From NCBI RefSeq assembly GCF_963666145.1, contig NZ_OY762614.1:2714001-2778000 (forward strand): 64,000 nt of DNA, read 5' to 3'. Below the pieces are notes generated by a model. The model did no database searches. It was not told the DNA's origin and worked only from the letters and a program-made list of their open reading frames with translations. Numbering within the stretch: position 1 is the first letter of the stretch; the number at the start of each line of letters is the position of its first letter. The translations under genes and the position numbers were made by a program. The DNA comes from an uncultured Desulfobacter sp. (GTDB taxonomy: Bacteria > Desulfobacterota > Desulfobacteria > Desulfobacterales > Desulfobacteraceae). Shown here piece by piece: positions 35,401-43,562 of this stretch.

Positions 35401-36475
35401 CCATTGGGCCAGATTATCCAGGGAATTAACCTTTTCCTCCCAGATTTTTCGCCACGCCCTGAGGGCCGCCATTGCCATCACCCTGGCTGTTGCCGTGGTC
35501 AAGCAGTCATCCCTTTACCACGCCCTGTGGGTCCCGATCACCGTACTGGTGATCATGCGGCCTTCTTTGGGCGGGACCCTTCACATCAGTTGGAAACGGC
35601 TGGCAGGCACGGCGGCAGGGGCAGCGGCAGGTATCCTCATCGCCTTTCTTGAGCTGCCCATGGTTGCCGTAGCCATTCTCGCCTTTGCCATGCTGTTTTT
35701 CATTTTTTACTTTAAAGGGCGAAATTATCTTGCGTTCATTGCATTTCTGACCGCGGATTTAGTTCTCGTTCTGGCAGCCGCCTTTCCCTATCCCTGGCAA
35801 AGCGGGGCCGAGCGCATGCTTGATACGGCGTTGGGCATCGGCATCGGACTTGGGGTCTCTTTTCTGGTGTGGCCGAACTTTGCCAGAAAGAACCTGCGCC
35901 AGGCCATTGGCGATCTGATCGCGGCCCAGCACCGCCATTTCAAGCAACTTCGAGAGGCCTATCTCAGTGACACCCCGGATTCGGTTCACCTTCTGTCCGG
36001 ACGGCTGGAGGCACGGGAAAGTCTGGATAACTGCACCCAGAAATGCACGGACGCCGCCATAGAACCCGGGTTGATTGCAGGCCAGCGCCAGGAACTGCTT
36101 AACCTGGTGGATATTTTCGCCAAACTCCATAAAACCCTGATCGCCCTCTCCTCCCTTGTCGCCAATTCCACAGGGGTCTTTAGAGGAGAGATCCAGCCTG
36201 ATTTTGAAAGGCTCATGGATACGGTTCAGAATCAATTTTCACAATTGGAAACCTATGCCCGCACCGGGGAGGCATCCATAAATCCACGTGCCTTCAACGA
36301 CTGCTTCAGCCGTTTTATGGCCCGGCTGGGCACCATGCGTATGAACGGTGAATTTGACCGATTCCCCCTGGACGCCCGGAACAATTCATCCTCTTTTATC
36401 CTCCAGATCCGTCAAATCGGTGACGGGCTTGACCAGGCTTATGCCGGACTGAAAAACATCAGAGCGCCCCAATGA
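35390..36475 (+). CDS. FUSC-family membrane protein, second of a tandem pair
   Basis: A 361-residue protein with the FUSC_2-like membrane block at about 20-160 (RAAIAITLAVAVV, HALWVPITVLVIMRPSLGGT, RLAGTAAGAAAG), then a soluble helical half. HALWVPITVLVIMRPS is the most conserved stretch of this family. GGAGGC lies 8 bp before its ATG, inside the end of the preceding gene, so it has its own initiation signal and translational coupling. No membrane-fusion protein gene is adjacent. Confidence 0.82.
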   Translation: MQHNHWARLSRELTFSSQIFRHALRAAIAITLAVAVVKQSSLYHALWVPITVLVIMRPSLGGTLHISWKRLAGTAAGAAAGILIAFLELPMVAVAILAFAMLFFIFYFKGRNYLAFIAFLTADLVLVLAAAFPYPWQSGAERMLDTALGIGIGLGVSFLVWPNFARKNLRQAIGDLIAAQHRHFKQLREAYLSDTPDSVHLLSGRLEARESLDNCTQKCTDAAIEPGLIAGQRQELLNLVDIFAKLHKTLIALSSLVANSTGVFRGEIQPDFERLMDTVQNQFSQLETYARTGEASINPRAFNDCFSRFMARLGTMRMNGEFDRFPLDARNNSSSFILQIRQIGDGLDQAYAGLKNIRAPQ

Positions 36476-36572
36476 CATTTGGTTACATTACGTTTTTTAA
36501 GAAAAAATCGCATCCGTCTTTTGAAACCGAAATCGTAATTGACGGTCACGCTGTTTTATCGTAAAAATTATC

Positions 36573-36602
36573 TTGCTATACGTTAATAAATCAGCATATT
36601 AT
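36573..36602 (+). promoter_or_regulatory. Possible promoter for the receiver-HDOD-kinase operon
   Basis: TTGCTA (36573-36578) and TATTAT (36597-36602) are separated by 18 bp, about 50 bp upstream of the receiver start, in AT-rich non-coding DNA. Confidence 0.35.
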
Positions 36603-36654
36603 TAGAAAATTTCGCAAATAAAAATTTAAAATCTCTACGGGGTTATGACTCACT

Positions 36655-37050
36655 ATGAATAGAATTCTCATTGTTGATGATGAAGAAATCGGCAGAACCT
36701 TAATGGAGGGCATTTTCAATAAGTACGGTGCGTTTGTCTCGGTCGCGACCGGTGCCGAGGCACTCAAAGTCTATCAAAAAGGGATTGAAAAGGGAAAACC
36801 CTTTAATCTGGTTTTGCTGGATATATCCCTTCCGGATATCAGCGGGGTGGATGTCCTAAAAAAAATAAAACAGATTGACAGCGGACTCAAAGAACACAAA
36901 TCCATGGTCATTATGGTGACCTCCCACAGTGAAAAAAGCATCGTTATAGGCTGTATCAAATCAGGGTGCAAAGCCTATTTCATAAAACCGCTGAAGCAGG
37001 ACGCCGTGGATTCGAAAATGGCTGAACTGGGAATTTCCCCCGCTAAATAA
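36655..37050 (+). CDS. Single-domain response regulator
   Basis: A 131-residue stand-alone receiver. It shows the acidic pair VDDEE near the N-terminus, the phospho-acceptor Asp in LVLLDISLPDISG, the switch Thr in MVTSHSE and Lys in FIKPLK. There is no output domain. It is most like the receiver half of the receiver-HDOD protein at 57454, sharing the unusual CIKSGCxxY segment before the conserved Lys-Pro. It is first in an operon with a separate HDOD gene 29 bp downstream and a hybrid kinase. Confidence 0.9.
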   Translation: MNRILIVDDEEIGRTLMEGIFNKYGAFVSVATGAEALKVYQKGIEKGKPFNLVLLDISLPDISGVDVLKKIKQIDSGLKEHKSMVIMVTSHSEKSIVIGCIKSGCKAYFIKPLKQDAVDSKMAELGISPAK

Positions 37051-37079
37051 ATACCAAATATTGTCTTCAGGAAAATACC

Positions 37080-37970
37080 GTGAAACCATCAGGCGATCAC
37101 CATAAGGCCATGCTATACCTTGATAAATTCACCGCCCTGAAAACGGTGCCGCCTGTTGCCGCCCGCCTGATGAAGATGATTGACGAAGATACCTCATCCC
37201 TTGAAGAATTTGAAACGGTCATCCGGGTTGATCCAACCCTGGTTTTACGAATTTTAAAGCTGATCAACTCTTCTTACTTTTCATTAAGAACAAAAATCAA
37301 AAACATATCCGAAGCGGTTGCCTACATCGGCATGGACAACCTGAGAAACATGATTGTCCTTGATGCAGTGAAAAATCTTTTTTTAAAGGACTCAACAAAC
37401 ACGGAATTTTCCAGAAAAAAATTGTGGGTCCATTGTGCGGTCACAAGCATCTGCTGCCAGATGGTTGCCGAACGTATTTTTGTCCAAAAAGGGGAGGATG
37501 ATTTCCTGTGCGGCATTCTCCACGATGTGGGCCTGATCGTTGAGGATCAGGTGGCGCCCCAAAAATTCAATGAGTTCTGCCGTACATTTGATCCGTCAGC
37601 TCAGGCGTTGCTTGATCACGAACAAATGATTATGGGAACCGATCATACCATCATCGGTTATCTGATAACCGGGCAATGGGGATTAAATCCGGAACTGTGC
37701 CTGGCAATTAAATATCACCACGATGCCATGGCGGATATGAAACCGGACAGCCATGCCGGTATCCTGCAGATCTCGGAATATCTCGCCTCTATGCTGGGAT
37801 ATACAACATACCCGGAAACACAAAAAAAAATAAATTCTCCAAGACTGCTTTCTCATATCAAAGAAAATGTTATGGGTTATCGTGCCATATTGGATGATCT
37901 GCCCGAGGAAATAATGCGAGTCCGGGAGATTTATTCCCTTGGGGAGGACGATGACGATGAACTTTCTTGA
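37080..37970 (+). CDS. HDOD domain protein
   Basis: A 296-residue protein with a GTG start and AGGAAA 5 bp upstream. The HDOD domain covers about 10-215: TVPPVAARLMKMIDE, VIRVDPTLVLRILKLINSSYF, ISEAVAYIGMDNLRNMIV and GILHDVGLIVEDQV. HDOD domains are non-catalytic HD-like signalling modules that usually act with receivers and kinases; here it is flanked by both. Its 3' end overlaps the downstream kinase gene by 14 bp. The natural reading is that the receiver, HDOD protein and kinase form one pathway. Confidence 0.88.
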   Translation: MKPSGDHHKAMLYLDKFTALKTVPPVAARLMKMIDEDTSSLEEFETVIRVDPTLVLRILKLINSSYFSLRTKIKNISEAVAYIGMDNLRNMIVLDAVKNLFLKDSTNTEFSRKKLWVHCAVTSICCQMVAERIFVQKGEDDFLCGILHDVGLIVEDQVAPQKFNEFCRTFDPSAQALLDHEQMIMGTDHTIIGYLITGQWGLNPELCLAIKYHHDAMADMKPDSHAGILQISEYLASMLGYTTYPETQKKINSPRLLSHIKENVMGYRAILDDLPEEIMRVREIYSLGEDDDDELS

Positions 37971-40488
37971 CGAAATCCTCCAAGAATCAGACGACCAGAT
38001 TAACGCAGATTTTCTTGGGATGCTGAACAAACATTTTCCCGCGTACCGGTTTATTATTTTACTGAACGCCGGCGGCGCTATGGGGACGTTATCCGACGGC
38101 CCCCTGGACGGAACGCTTGAAAAACAGCTTCGGCAAACCGCTGATTCCGGACGGACGTTAGGCGGACCCAACGGGCCTTTGCTGTCCGTGTCTCTGGAAG
38201 AGATGAATTCCGTTCTTGTCTGGGAACTTTTTCCCCAGGCCGATCCGGCCACGGCCTTTACCATGCTCCGGGACCTGGTCAATTTGTCCAAGGCACTCCA
38301 CAAAAAAGAGCGCCTCCTTTCAGAAGAAAAAGCACTGCTTGTCGCACATAAAGAGCAGCGTGATCGAAAAATCAAAGTGTTATGGAAAAAGTACCAGGAT
38401 ATTCTGGCACGCAACCAGACCCAGAGCGCCGAGTACTCCAAACTGCTTCAGTCTGAGATCCAGAACCGGACATCGGAACTGGAAAAGTCCAACAAAGCCC
38501 TGGCCCGGGCCAAGGAACGGGCAGAGGCCGCAAATATTGCAAAAGATCAATTTTTGGCCAATATGAGCCATGAAATTCGAACGCCCATGAACGGGGTGAT
38601 CGGCATGGTTGAAATTCTTCTCGGCACGTTGCTGACCCAGGAGCAGCGCCACTTTGCCATGCTCATGAAAAATTCTTCCAACGCGCTTCTCAGCGTGATT
38701 AACGATATCCTGGATTATTCAAAAATTGAAGCCGGTAAACTGGATATTGAGCAGATTGATTTCAATCTAAGACAGGTGATGGAAGATCTGTCGGATATCG
38801 TCGCCATCTCCGCATTTGAACAAGGTCTCTTTTTTGTCACAATTTTTGACGCGGATGTGCCGGTGATGTTAAAGGGTGATCCGGGGCGCTTAAGCCAGAT
38901 TCTCATGAATTTCTGCGGCAATGCCGTTAAGTTTACCCGGCAGGGGGGTATTGTGCTTCAGATCAGTTTGGCGTCAAAGTCATTGTCCTCGGCGCAGTTG
39001 AAATTTTCAGTCACGGACACAGGGATTGGTATTCCAAAAAACAGAATCAGCGGATTATTTCAATCCTTTTCCCAGATGGATTCATCCATGACCCGCCAAT
39101 ACGGCGGCACCGGACTTGGGTTGGCGATTTCCAAGCAGCTGACCGAAATGATGGGCGGACAGATCGGCGTAACTTCACAGGAGAATAAGGGTTCCACCTT
39201 CTGGTCCAAAATAGAATTTAAACGGCAGAATAGACAGAAACCCCTACCCGATGTGACTCTGGAGCCGGATACCCAGGTATTAGTGGCAGATGCCAACCCG
39301 AAAGCCAGACAGGTGCTGATCGAATATATCAAACCCTTGGGATGCAAGTACCAGGAAGCCTGCGATATCATTGATGCCTGCAGCAAAATTCTTTCGGCCC
39401 GGCAATCGGGCAAACCGTTCAGCAGGGTCTTTTTTGACCGGGATCTTCCCGGCATGCCGTCAACGGATCTGGTGGACGCTGCGGCCGAGACCTGCGACAT
39501 TTCAGATACAATGTTTTTGCGTCTATCTTTTCTTGGACGGCAGCCCCCGGTGCCAAACGACGCGAACCGCTCCCGTGTCATAAACCTGAACAAGCCCGTA
39601 AAGTATTCCGATTTCATGGCCTGTATGTCATCATCGCCTGACAGCTTAACTGATATTGAACGACCCGTCATGCAACTGCTTTCTGAAACTCTCCTGGTGA
39701 ACCATTCGTGCCGGCTGCTTTTGGCCGAAGATGATGCAATGAACCGTATTGTGGCTGAAAATATTTTAAAACGGATGAACCTGACCGATATCCAGGTCGC
39801 CGAAAATGGTCAGGAAGCTGTGGATCTGTTCAAGGCGGGCCAATTTGATCTGATTCTTATGGATGGCCAGATGCCGGTGATGAGCGGTTTGGATGCCACC
39901 GTAAACATCCGGGCCTATGAAAAGGCGCACAATCTTAAGCCCACCCCCATCATTGCCCTGACCGCCCACGCCATGAAAGACGACCGGGCGCATTTTTTGT
40001 CCAAAGGGATGGATGATTATATCACAAAACCCCTGACCGTTAGTGCCCTGGCTGACGTCATTAAACGCATGTTGCCCCAAGGGTATTGCAAATACGGAGC
40101 CGCGCAAACTACGGCACCACCCCCAATTCAGGAAGATGAGGCGGCCGTGAATATGACGGAACTTAAGGAAATTATGAATGCAGATAAATCTCTGCTGCAT
40201 ATATGTACCGAGACATTTAAAAAGAATTACGGCCCTGTTTTGACCCAGATGATGGACAGTATTGCCGCAGACGATGGTCCTCAGCTGCAAAAAAGCGCAC
40301 ACCAGCTAAAGGGTATGTTTAAATATCTGGCCGCCAAGCCCGCGGCGCAAACCGCCTATAAACTTGAACAAATGGGCGAAGCATCAAACATAAAAGATGC
40401 ATCCCCCCTGATTGATCAGTTGCAACAAGCATGCAAAAATATCGTAGACTGTCTTGAAAACATCTCTGAACAGGACGGATTCAGGTGA
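37957..40488 (+). CDS. Cytosolic hybrid histidine kinase (HisKA, HATPase, two REC, HPt)
   Basis: An 843-residue soluble kinase without membrane segments. A short unassigned N-terminal sensor (1 to about 110) and a coiled coil (about 110-195) precede HisKA (SHEIRTPMNG), the ATPase (GNAVKFT, GGTGLGLAIS), receiver 1, receiver 2 (LLAEDDAMN, LMDGQMPVMSG, ITKPLT) and HPt (AHQLKGMFKYLAA). Receiver 1 is divergent: its acidic pocket reads VADAN with a single Asp, though FFDRDLPG keeps a possible phospho-Asp. ATG 37957 is chosen because GGGGAGG sits 9 bp upstream; ATG 37951 is too close to it. The gene overlaps the HDOD gene. Its last two domains are paralogous to the protein at 27725-28519. Confidence 0.9.
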   Translation: MNFLDEILQESDDQINADFLGMLNKHFPAYRFIILLNAGGAMGTLSDGPLDGTLEKQLRQTADSGRTLGGPNGPLLSVSLEEMNSVLVWELFPQADPATAFTMLRDLVNLSKALHKKERLLSEEKALLVAHKEQRDRKIKVLWKKYQDILARNQTQSAEYSKLLQSEIQNRTSELEKSNKALARAKERAEAANIAKDQFLANMSHEIRTPMNGVIGMVEILLGTLLTQEQRHFAMLMKNSSNALLSVINDILDYSKIEAGKLDIEQIDFNLRQVMEDLSDIVAISAFEQGLFFVTIFDADVPVMLKGDPGRLSQILMNFCGNAVKFTRQGGIVLQISLASKSLSSAQLKFSVTDTGIGIPKNRISGLFQSFSQMDSSMTRQYGGTGLGLAISKQLTEMMGGQIGVTSQENKGSTFWSKIEFKRQNRQKPLPDVTLEPDTQVLVADANPKARQVLIEYIKPLGCKYQEACDIIDACSKILSARQSGKPFSRVFFDRDLPGMPSTDLVDAAAETCDISDTMFLRLSFLGRQPPVPNDANRSRVINLNKPVKYSDFMACMSSSPDSLTDIERPVMQLLSETLLVNHSCRLLLAEDDAMNRIVAENILKRMNLTDIQVAENGQEAVDLFKAGQFDLILMDGQMPVMSGLDATVNIRAYEKAHNLKPTPIIALTAHAMKDDRAHFLSKGMDDYITKPLTVSALADVIKRMLPQGYCKYGAAQTTAPPPIQEDEAAVNMTELKEIMNADKSLLHICTETFKKNYGPVLTQMMDSIAADDGPQLQKSAHQLKGMFKYLAAKPAAQTAYKLEQMGEASNIKDASPLIDQLQQACKNIVDCLENISEQDGFR

Positions 40489-40581
40489 ATTCCAAATGCC
40501 GTGTTTTATAAAACATGAGGTGAGGAGGCATTGGTCTTTCGTAATATGTCAAATACGACGGATCCAAATCGGAGATAAGTA

Positions 40582-40632
40582 AAAGCCTTTCATCCACACG
40601 GCCATGCCATAACGCGGTAGATGAAAGACTTT
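40582..40632. terminator. Probable bidirectional terminator between convergent genes
   Basis: AAAGCCTTTCATC (40582-40594) pairs with GATGAAAGACTTT (40620-40632), 12 of 13 bases, around a 25-nt loop, and is followed on the + strand by TTTT. It lies between the hybrid kinase and the convergent alanine symporter gene. Confidence 0.5.
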
Positions 40633-40642
40633 TTGAAAGCCA

Positions 40643-42013
40643 TCAACGTTTGGAACGGGTTTCATACTCCCTTAAAAGCCCGATGATCACAGGGCTCAGA
40701 CCCAGCAGGGCAATCAGGTTGGGGATGGCCATCAGCCCGTTGAACGCGTCGGACAGATTCCACACAAAATCCATGGAGACAGTGGCACCCAAAAAGGCCA
40801 GAATCGCCCATACCCATTTGTAGACCTCAACGGCCTTGACGCCGGCAATGTACTCCAGACATTTGGATCCATAATAGAACCAGCCAAGGATGGTGGAAAA
40901 GGCAAAAAAGATCAGACCAAAGGTGACGATGAACTGGCCGAAGCCCGGCAGACAGGAGGCAAACGCTCTGGATGTGAGCGCTGCACCGGAAAGTTTATCA
41001 GCGATCACCATCACACCGTCAGCGTTAATACTGACCAGGCCTGACACAAGAATCACAAGAGCTGTCATGGTGCAGATGATCAGGGTATCAATAAAAGAGC
41101 CGAGGGATGCGATAATACCCTGGGTAACGGGATCCTTAATCTTGGACGCCGCATGGGCAATGGGTGCGGAACCCAGACCCGCTTCATTGGAGAATACCCC
41201 CCGGGCCACGCCGTACCGGACCACGGAGCCTAATAAACCGCCGCCTACGGCTGTGCCTGAAAAGGCATTGTCAAAGATCATTTGCAGGGCCTGGGGAACC
41301 ATAGATCCGTTGACAAACAGAACAATCAGGCAGCCGACGGTATAGGTGACGGCCATGAACGGAACAATTTTTGAGGTGACTCGGGCAATGCTTTTGATGC
41401 CGCCGATCACCACCATTCCCACTGCAAGGGCAAGTACCAAACCCGTGATCCAGTCAGGAACATTGAGGCTGGCGTTCAGGGCAGAGGCCACGGAGTTGGA
41501 CTGAACCATACTGCCGATGCCAAAGGAGGCCACAAATCCGAACAGAGCGAACAGCCAGCCAAGCCATGCCCAGTTCCCGCCAAATTTTTCCTGCATACCG
41601 TGTTTGATATAGTACATGGGACCGCCGGACTGCTCCCCGTTTTCGTTTGTGATACGGTATTTGACTGCCAGCACGGCTTCGGCAAACTTCACGGCCCCGC
41701 CGAATGCCCCGGTCACCCACATCCAGAAAACAGCACCCGGGCCGCCCGAGGCAATGGCTGTTGCCACACCCGCGATATTCCCAGTGCCGATGGTGGCGGA
41801 CAGCGAGGTCATCAACGCCTGGAACGGCGTGATGTCACCTTCGCCATGGTGGCTGGAGGAAAACAATAGTTTAAAAGCAAAAAAAAGCTTTCTAAACTGA
41901 ACCACCCGGGTGCCAAGGGTTAGAATCACCCCTGTGCCCACCAGGAAAACAATCATGATCGGTCCCCAGGCAAAACCGCCGATGGTGCCGACCAATGAAT
42001 TTAAAACCTGCAT
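40643..42013 (-). CDS. Sodium:alanine (glycine) symporter, AGCS family
   Basis: A 456-residue inner-membrane transporter with about 10-11 hydrophobic segments. The family signature covers ATIGTGNIAGVATAIASGGPGAVFWMWV (seen as GTGNIAGVATAI and GGPGAVFWMW) and GGAVKFAEAVLAVKYR. It takes up alanine or glycine with Na+. The ATG at 42013 is chosen because AGGAG lies 5 bp upstream; longer versions to 42169 begin in poorly coding sequence. It is divergent from an amine oxidase gene. No glycine riboswitch was found upstream. Confidence 0.92.
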   Translation of the reverse strand: MQVLNSLVGTIGGFAWGPIMIVFLVGTGVILTLGTRVVQFRKLFFAFKLLFSSSHHGEGDITPFQALMTSLSATIGTGNIAGVATAIASGGPGAVFWMWVTGAFGGAVKFAEAVLAVKYRITNENGEQSGGPMYYIKHGMQEKFGGNWAWLGWLFALFGFVASFGIGSMVQSNSVASALNASLNVPDWITGLVLALAVGMVVIGGIKSIARVTSKIVPFMAVTYTVGCLIVLFVNGSMVPQALQMIFDNAFSGTAVGGGLLGSVVRYGVARGVFSNEAGLGSAPIAHAASKIKDPVTQGIIASLGSFIDTLIICTMTALVILVSGLVSINADGVMVIADKLSGAALTSRAFASCLPGFGQFIVTFGLIFFAFSTILGWFYYGSKCLEYIAGVKAVEVYKWVWAILAFLGATVSMDFVWNLSDAFNGLMAIPNLIALLGLSPVIIGLLREYETRSKR

Positions 42014-42377
42014 AACTGCTCCTAACATAACTGGTATTATTTCATCCCGGACCGAAAACGGTATTTTAAATAACAGCCGCAGGTTAACCCGGTCCGCAGT
42101 AACTTTATAAAAGCACCACACTTTTTTGGTACTTCCATTAAAAAAAGACAACGGGCTGGATTTAGCCAAAATATGACTATAAATGTCAAGTTAAAATTTT
42201 AGAATTATGCATAATTTTTCTTTTAAAATAAGCTGACTCTATATTTTAAGGTAAAATTTTGTAGAATATATAATTTTAAAGAGATTTGGGGTCAGGACTG
42301 ACCGTGGGAGAAGAGCTCCGCATCTTCCATGAAACCGGGCAGGCACAAACTCAATTAATGGAGATAACAAAACCGAG
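42014..42377. other. AT-rich divergent region with a perfect 14-bp palindrome
   Basis: No gene is supported. AATTATGCATAATT (42203-42216) is perfectly palindromic and lies roughly midway between the divergent symporter and amine oxidase starts. Several TATA-like boxes make promoter assignment unreliable. Confidence 0.4.
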
Positions 42378-43469
42378 ATGGCCCAGGGAAATTCGGAACA
42401 TAAAAAAACGATTATTATTGGGGGCGGTTTAAGCGGCATTTATGCCGCCGCCCTGTTACTGGCCAAAAAGCAGACATCCGTCGTTGTCCTTGAAGCCAGA
42501 TCACGAACAGGCGGGCGCATTCTCTGCGAAGAACACAACGGTTTTTTTGCCGATCTCGGCCCTTCCTGGTACTGGCCCCGGATTAATCCCAAAATGACAG
42601 CACTGGTCCAATATTTGGGGCTTAAACACTATCCGCAGTTTGAAAAGGGGCTGTGTAGATTCCAGGCAAAAAACGGCCAGATAGAAACGTTTGAGGGGAC
42701 GCCCATGAATCCGCCTGGATGGAGGGTTGAAGGCAGTATGACGGCGCTTGTCAAAGGCCTTTGCCGACAGATTCCCCAAGAGGTGATCCGGTTGAATCAT
42801 CCAGTCTGTGAAATTGAAAAAAAAGGGGAGTGCATTGAGGTAAGCGTTGGACGCCATGATCAACCGCCCCAGTGCCGATTTTCGGCAGATCACGTCATCC
42901 TGGCCCTGCCGCCAAGACTTGCGGCCCGAAGCATTCTGTTCACACCGGATTTGTCCTACGATTTAACCCAGGCCATGCTCAGGGCAAGTACATGGATGGC
43001 CGGCCAGTCCAAATTTTTTTCCCTATACAGCCATGCGCCCTGGCGTAACATGGGGTTATCCGGACAAAGTTTTTCTTTATCCGGCCCCATTGGAGAAATT
43101 CATGACGGCTCTTGTGAATACCAGGCCCCATACGGATTGACCGGATTTACCCGAATTCCCGCCCTAAAAAGACAGGACAAGACCATAATGATCCAAAAAA
43201 TTCTTGAGCAGTTGCCGGGGCTGTATGGTCCGGATGCAGGAAAGCCATCAGATATATTTTACCAGGACTGGGCCAAGGAAAAATACACAGCAACGGAATA
43301 CGATTTACGGTCCGCCCACAACCATCCGGAATTTCTTCCCCCTGGCCGGAAAACGAGCATTTGGGAAGAGAGGCTCCACTTTGCCGGTTCTGAAACGGCG
43401 GATCATATGGGCGGGTATCTTGAAGGCGCACTGCATAGTGCAGAACGTGCAATTTCAAAAATTTGTTGA
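42378..43469 (+). CDS. FAD-dependent amine oxidase-like protein
   Basis: A 363-residue flavoprotein of the monoamine oxidase/amino-acid oxidase fold. The FAD ADP-binding motif IIIGGGLSGIYAA is at 12-24, followed by VVVLEARSRTGGR (the second GG contact) and the C-terminal FAD segment LHFAGSETADHMGGYLEGALHSAERA (seen as FAGSETAD and GGYLEGAL). It is shorter than typical 430-500 residue family members, with part of the substrate domain reduced. It would oxidise an amine or amino acid with O2 or another acceptor; the acceptor in an anaerobe is unclear. It is divergent from the alanine symporter and may belong to the same amino-acid use programme, which is inference. Confidence 0.82.
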   Translation: MAQGNSEHKKTIIIGGGLSGIYAAALLLAKKQTSVVVLEARSRTGGRILCEEHNGFFADLGPSWYWPRINPKMTALVQYLGLKHYPQFEKGLCRFQAKNGQIETFEGTPMNPPGWRVEGSMTALVKGLCRQIPQEVIRLNHPVCEIEKKGECIEVSVGRHDQPPQCRFSADHVILALPPRLAARSILFTPDLSYDLTQAMLRASTWMAGQSKFFSLYSHAPWRNMGLSGQSFSLSGPIGEIHDGSCEYQAPYGLTGFTRIPALKRQDKTIMIQKILEQLPGLYGPDAGKPSDIFYQDWAKEKYTATEYDLRSAHNHPEFLPPGRKTSIWEERLHFAGSETADHMGGYLEGALHSAERAISKIC

Positions 43470-43562
43470 AAATACAAGGTAAAACATATCAAAAGACCTG
43501 AAGAAAGACATTGATTCATGATCAAATCAGATAGTTCCATTTTGTATGTTATGGCCTCCTGT

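Noticed and set aside
34279..36475. FUSC pair as a frameshifted single gene
   Set aside because: Both halves have complete domain layouts, and the second has its own GGAGGC and ATG; a natural split is simpler.
42014..42169. N-terminal extension of the alanine symporter
   Set aside because: The added residues are not hydrophobic or family-like, and a clear AGGAG supports the start at 42013.
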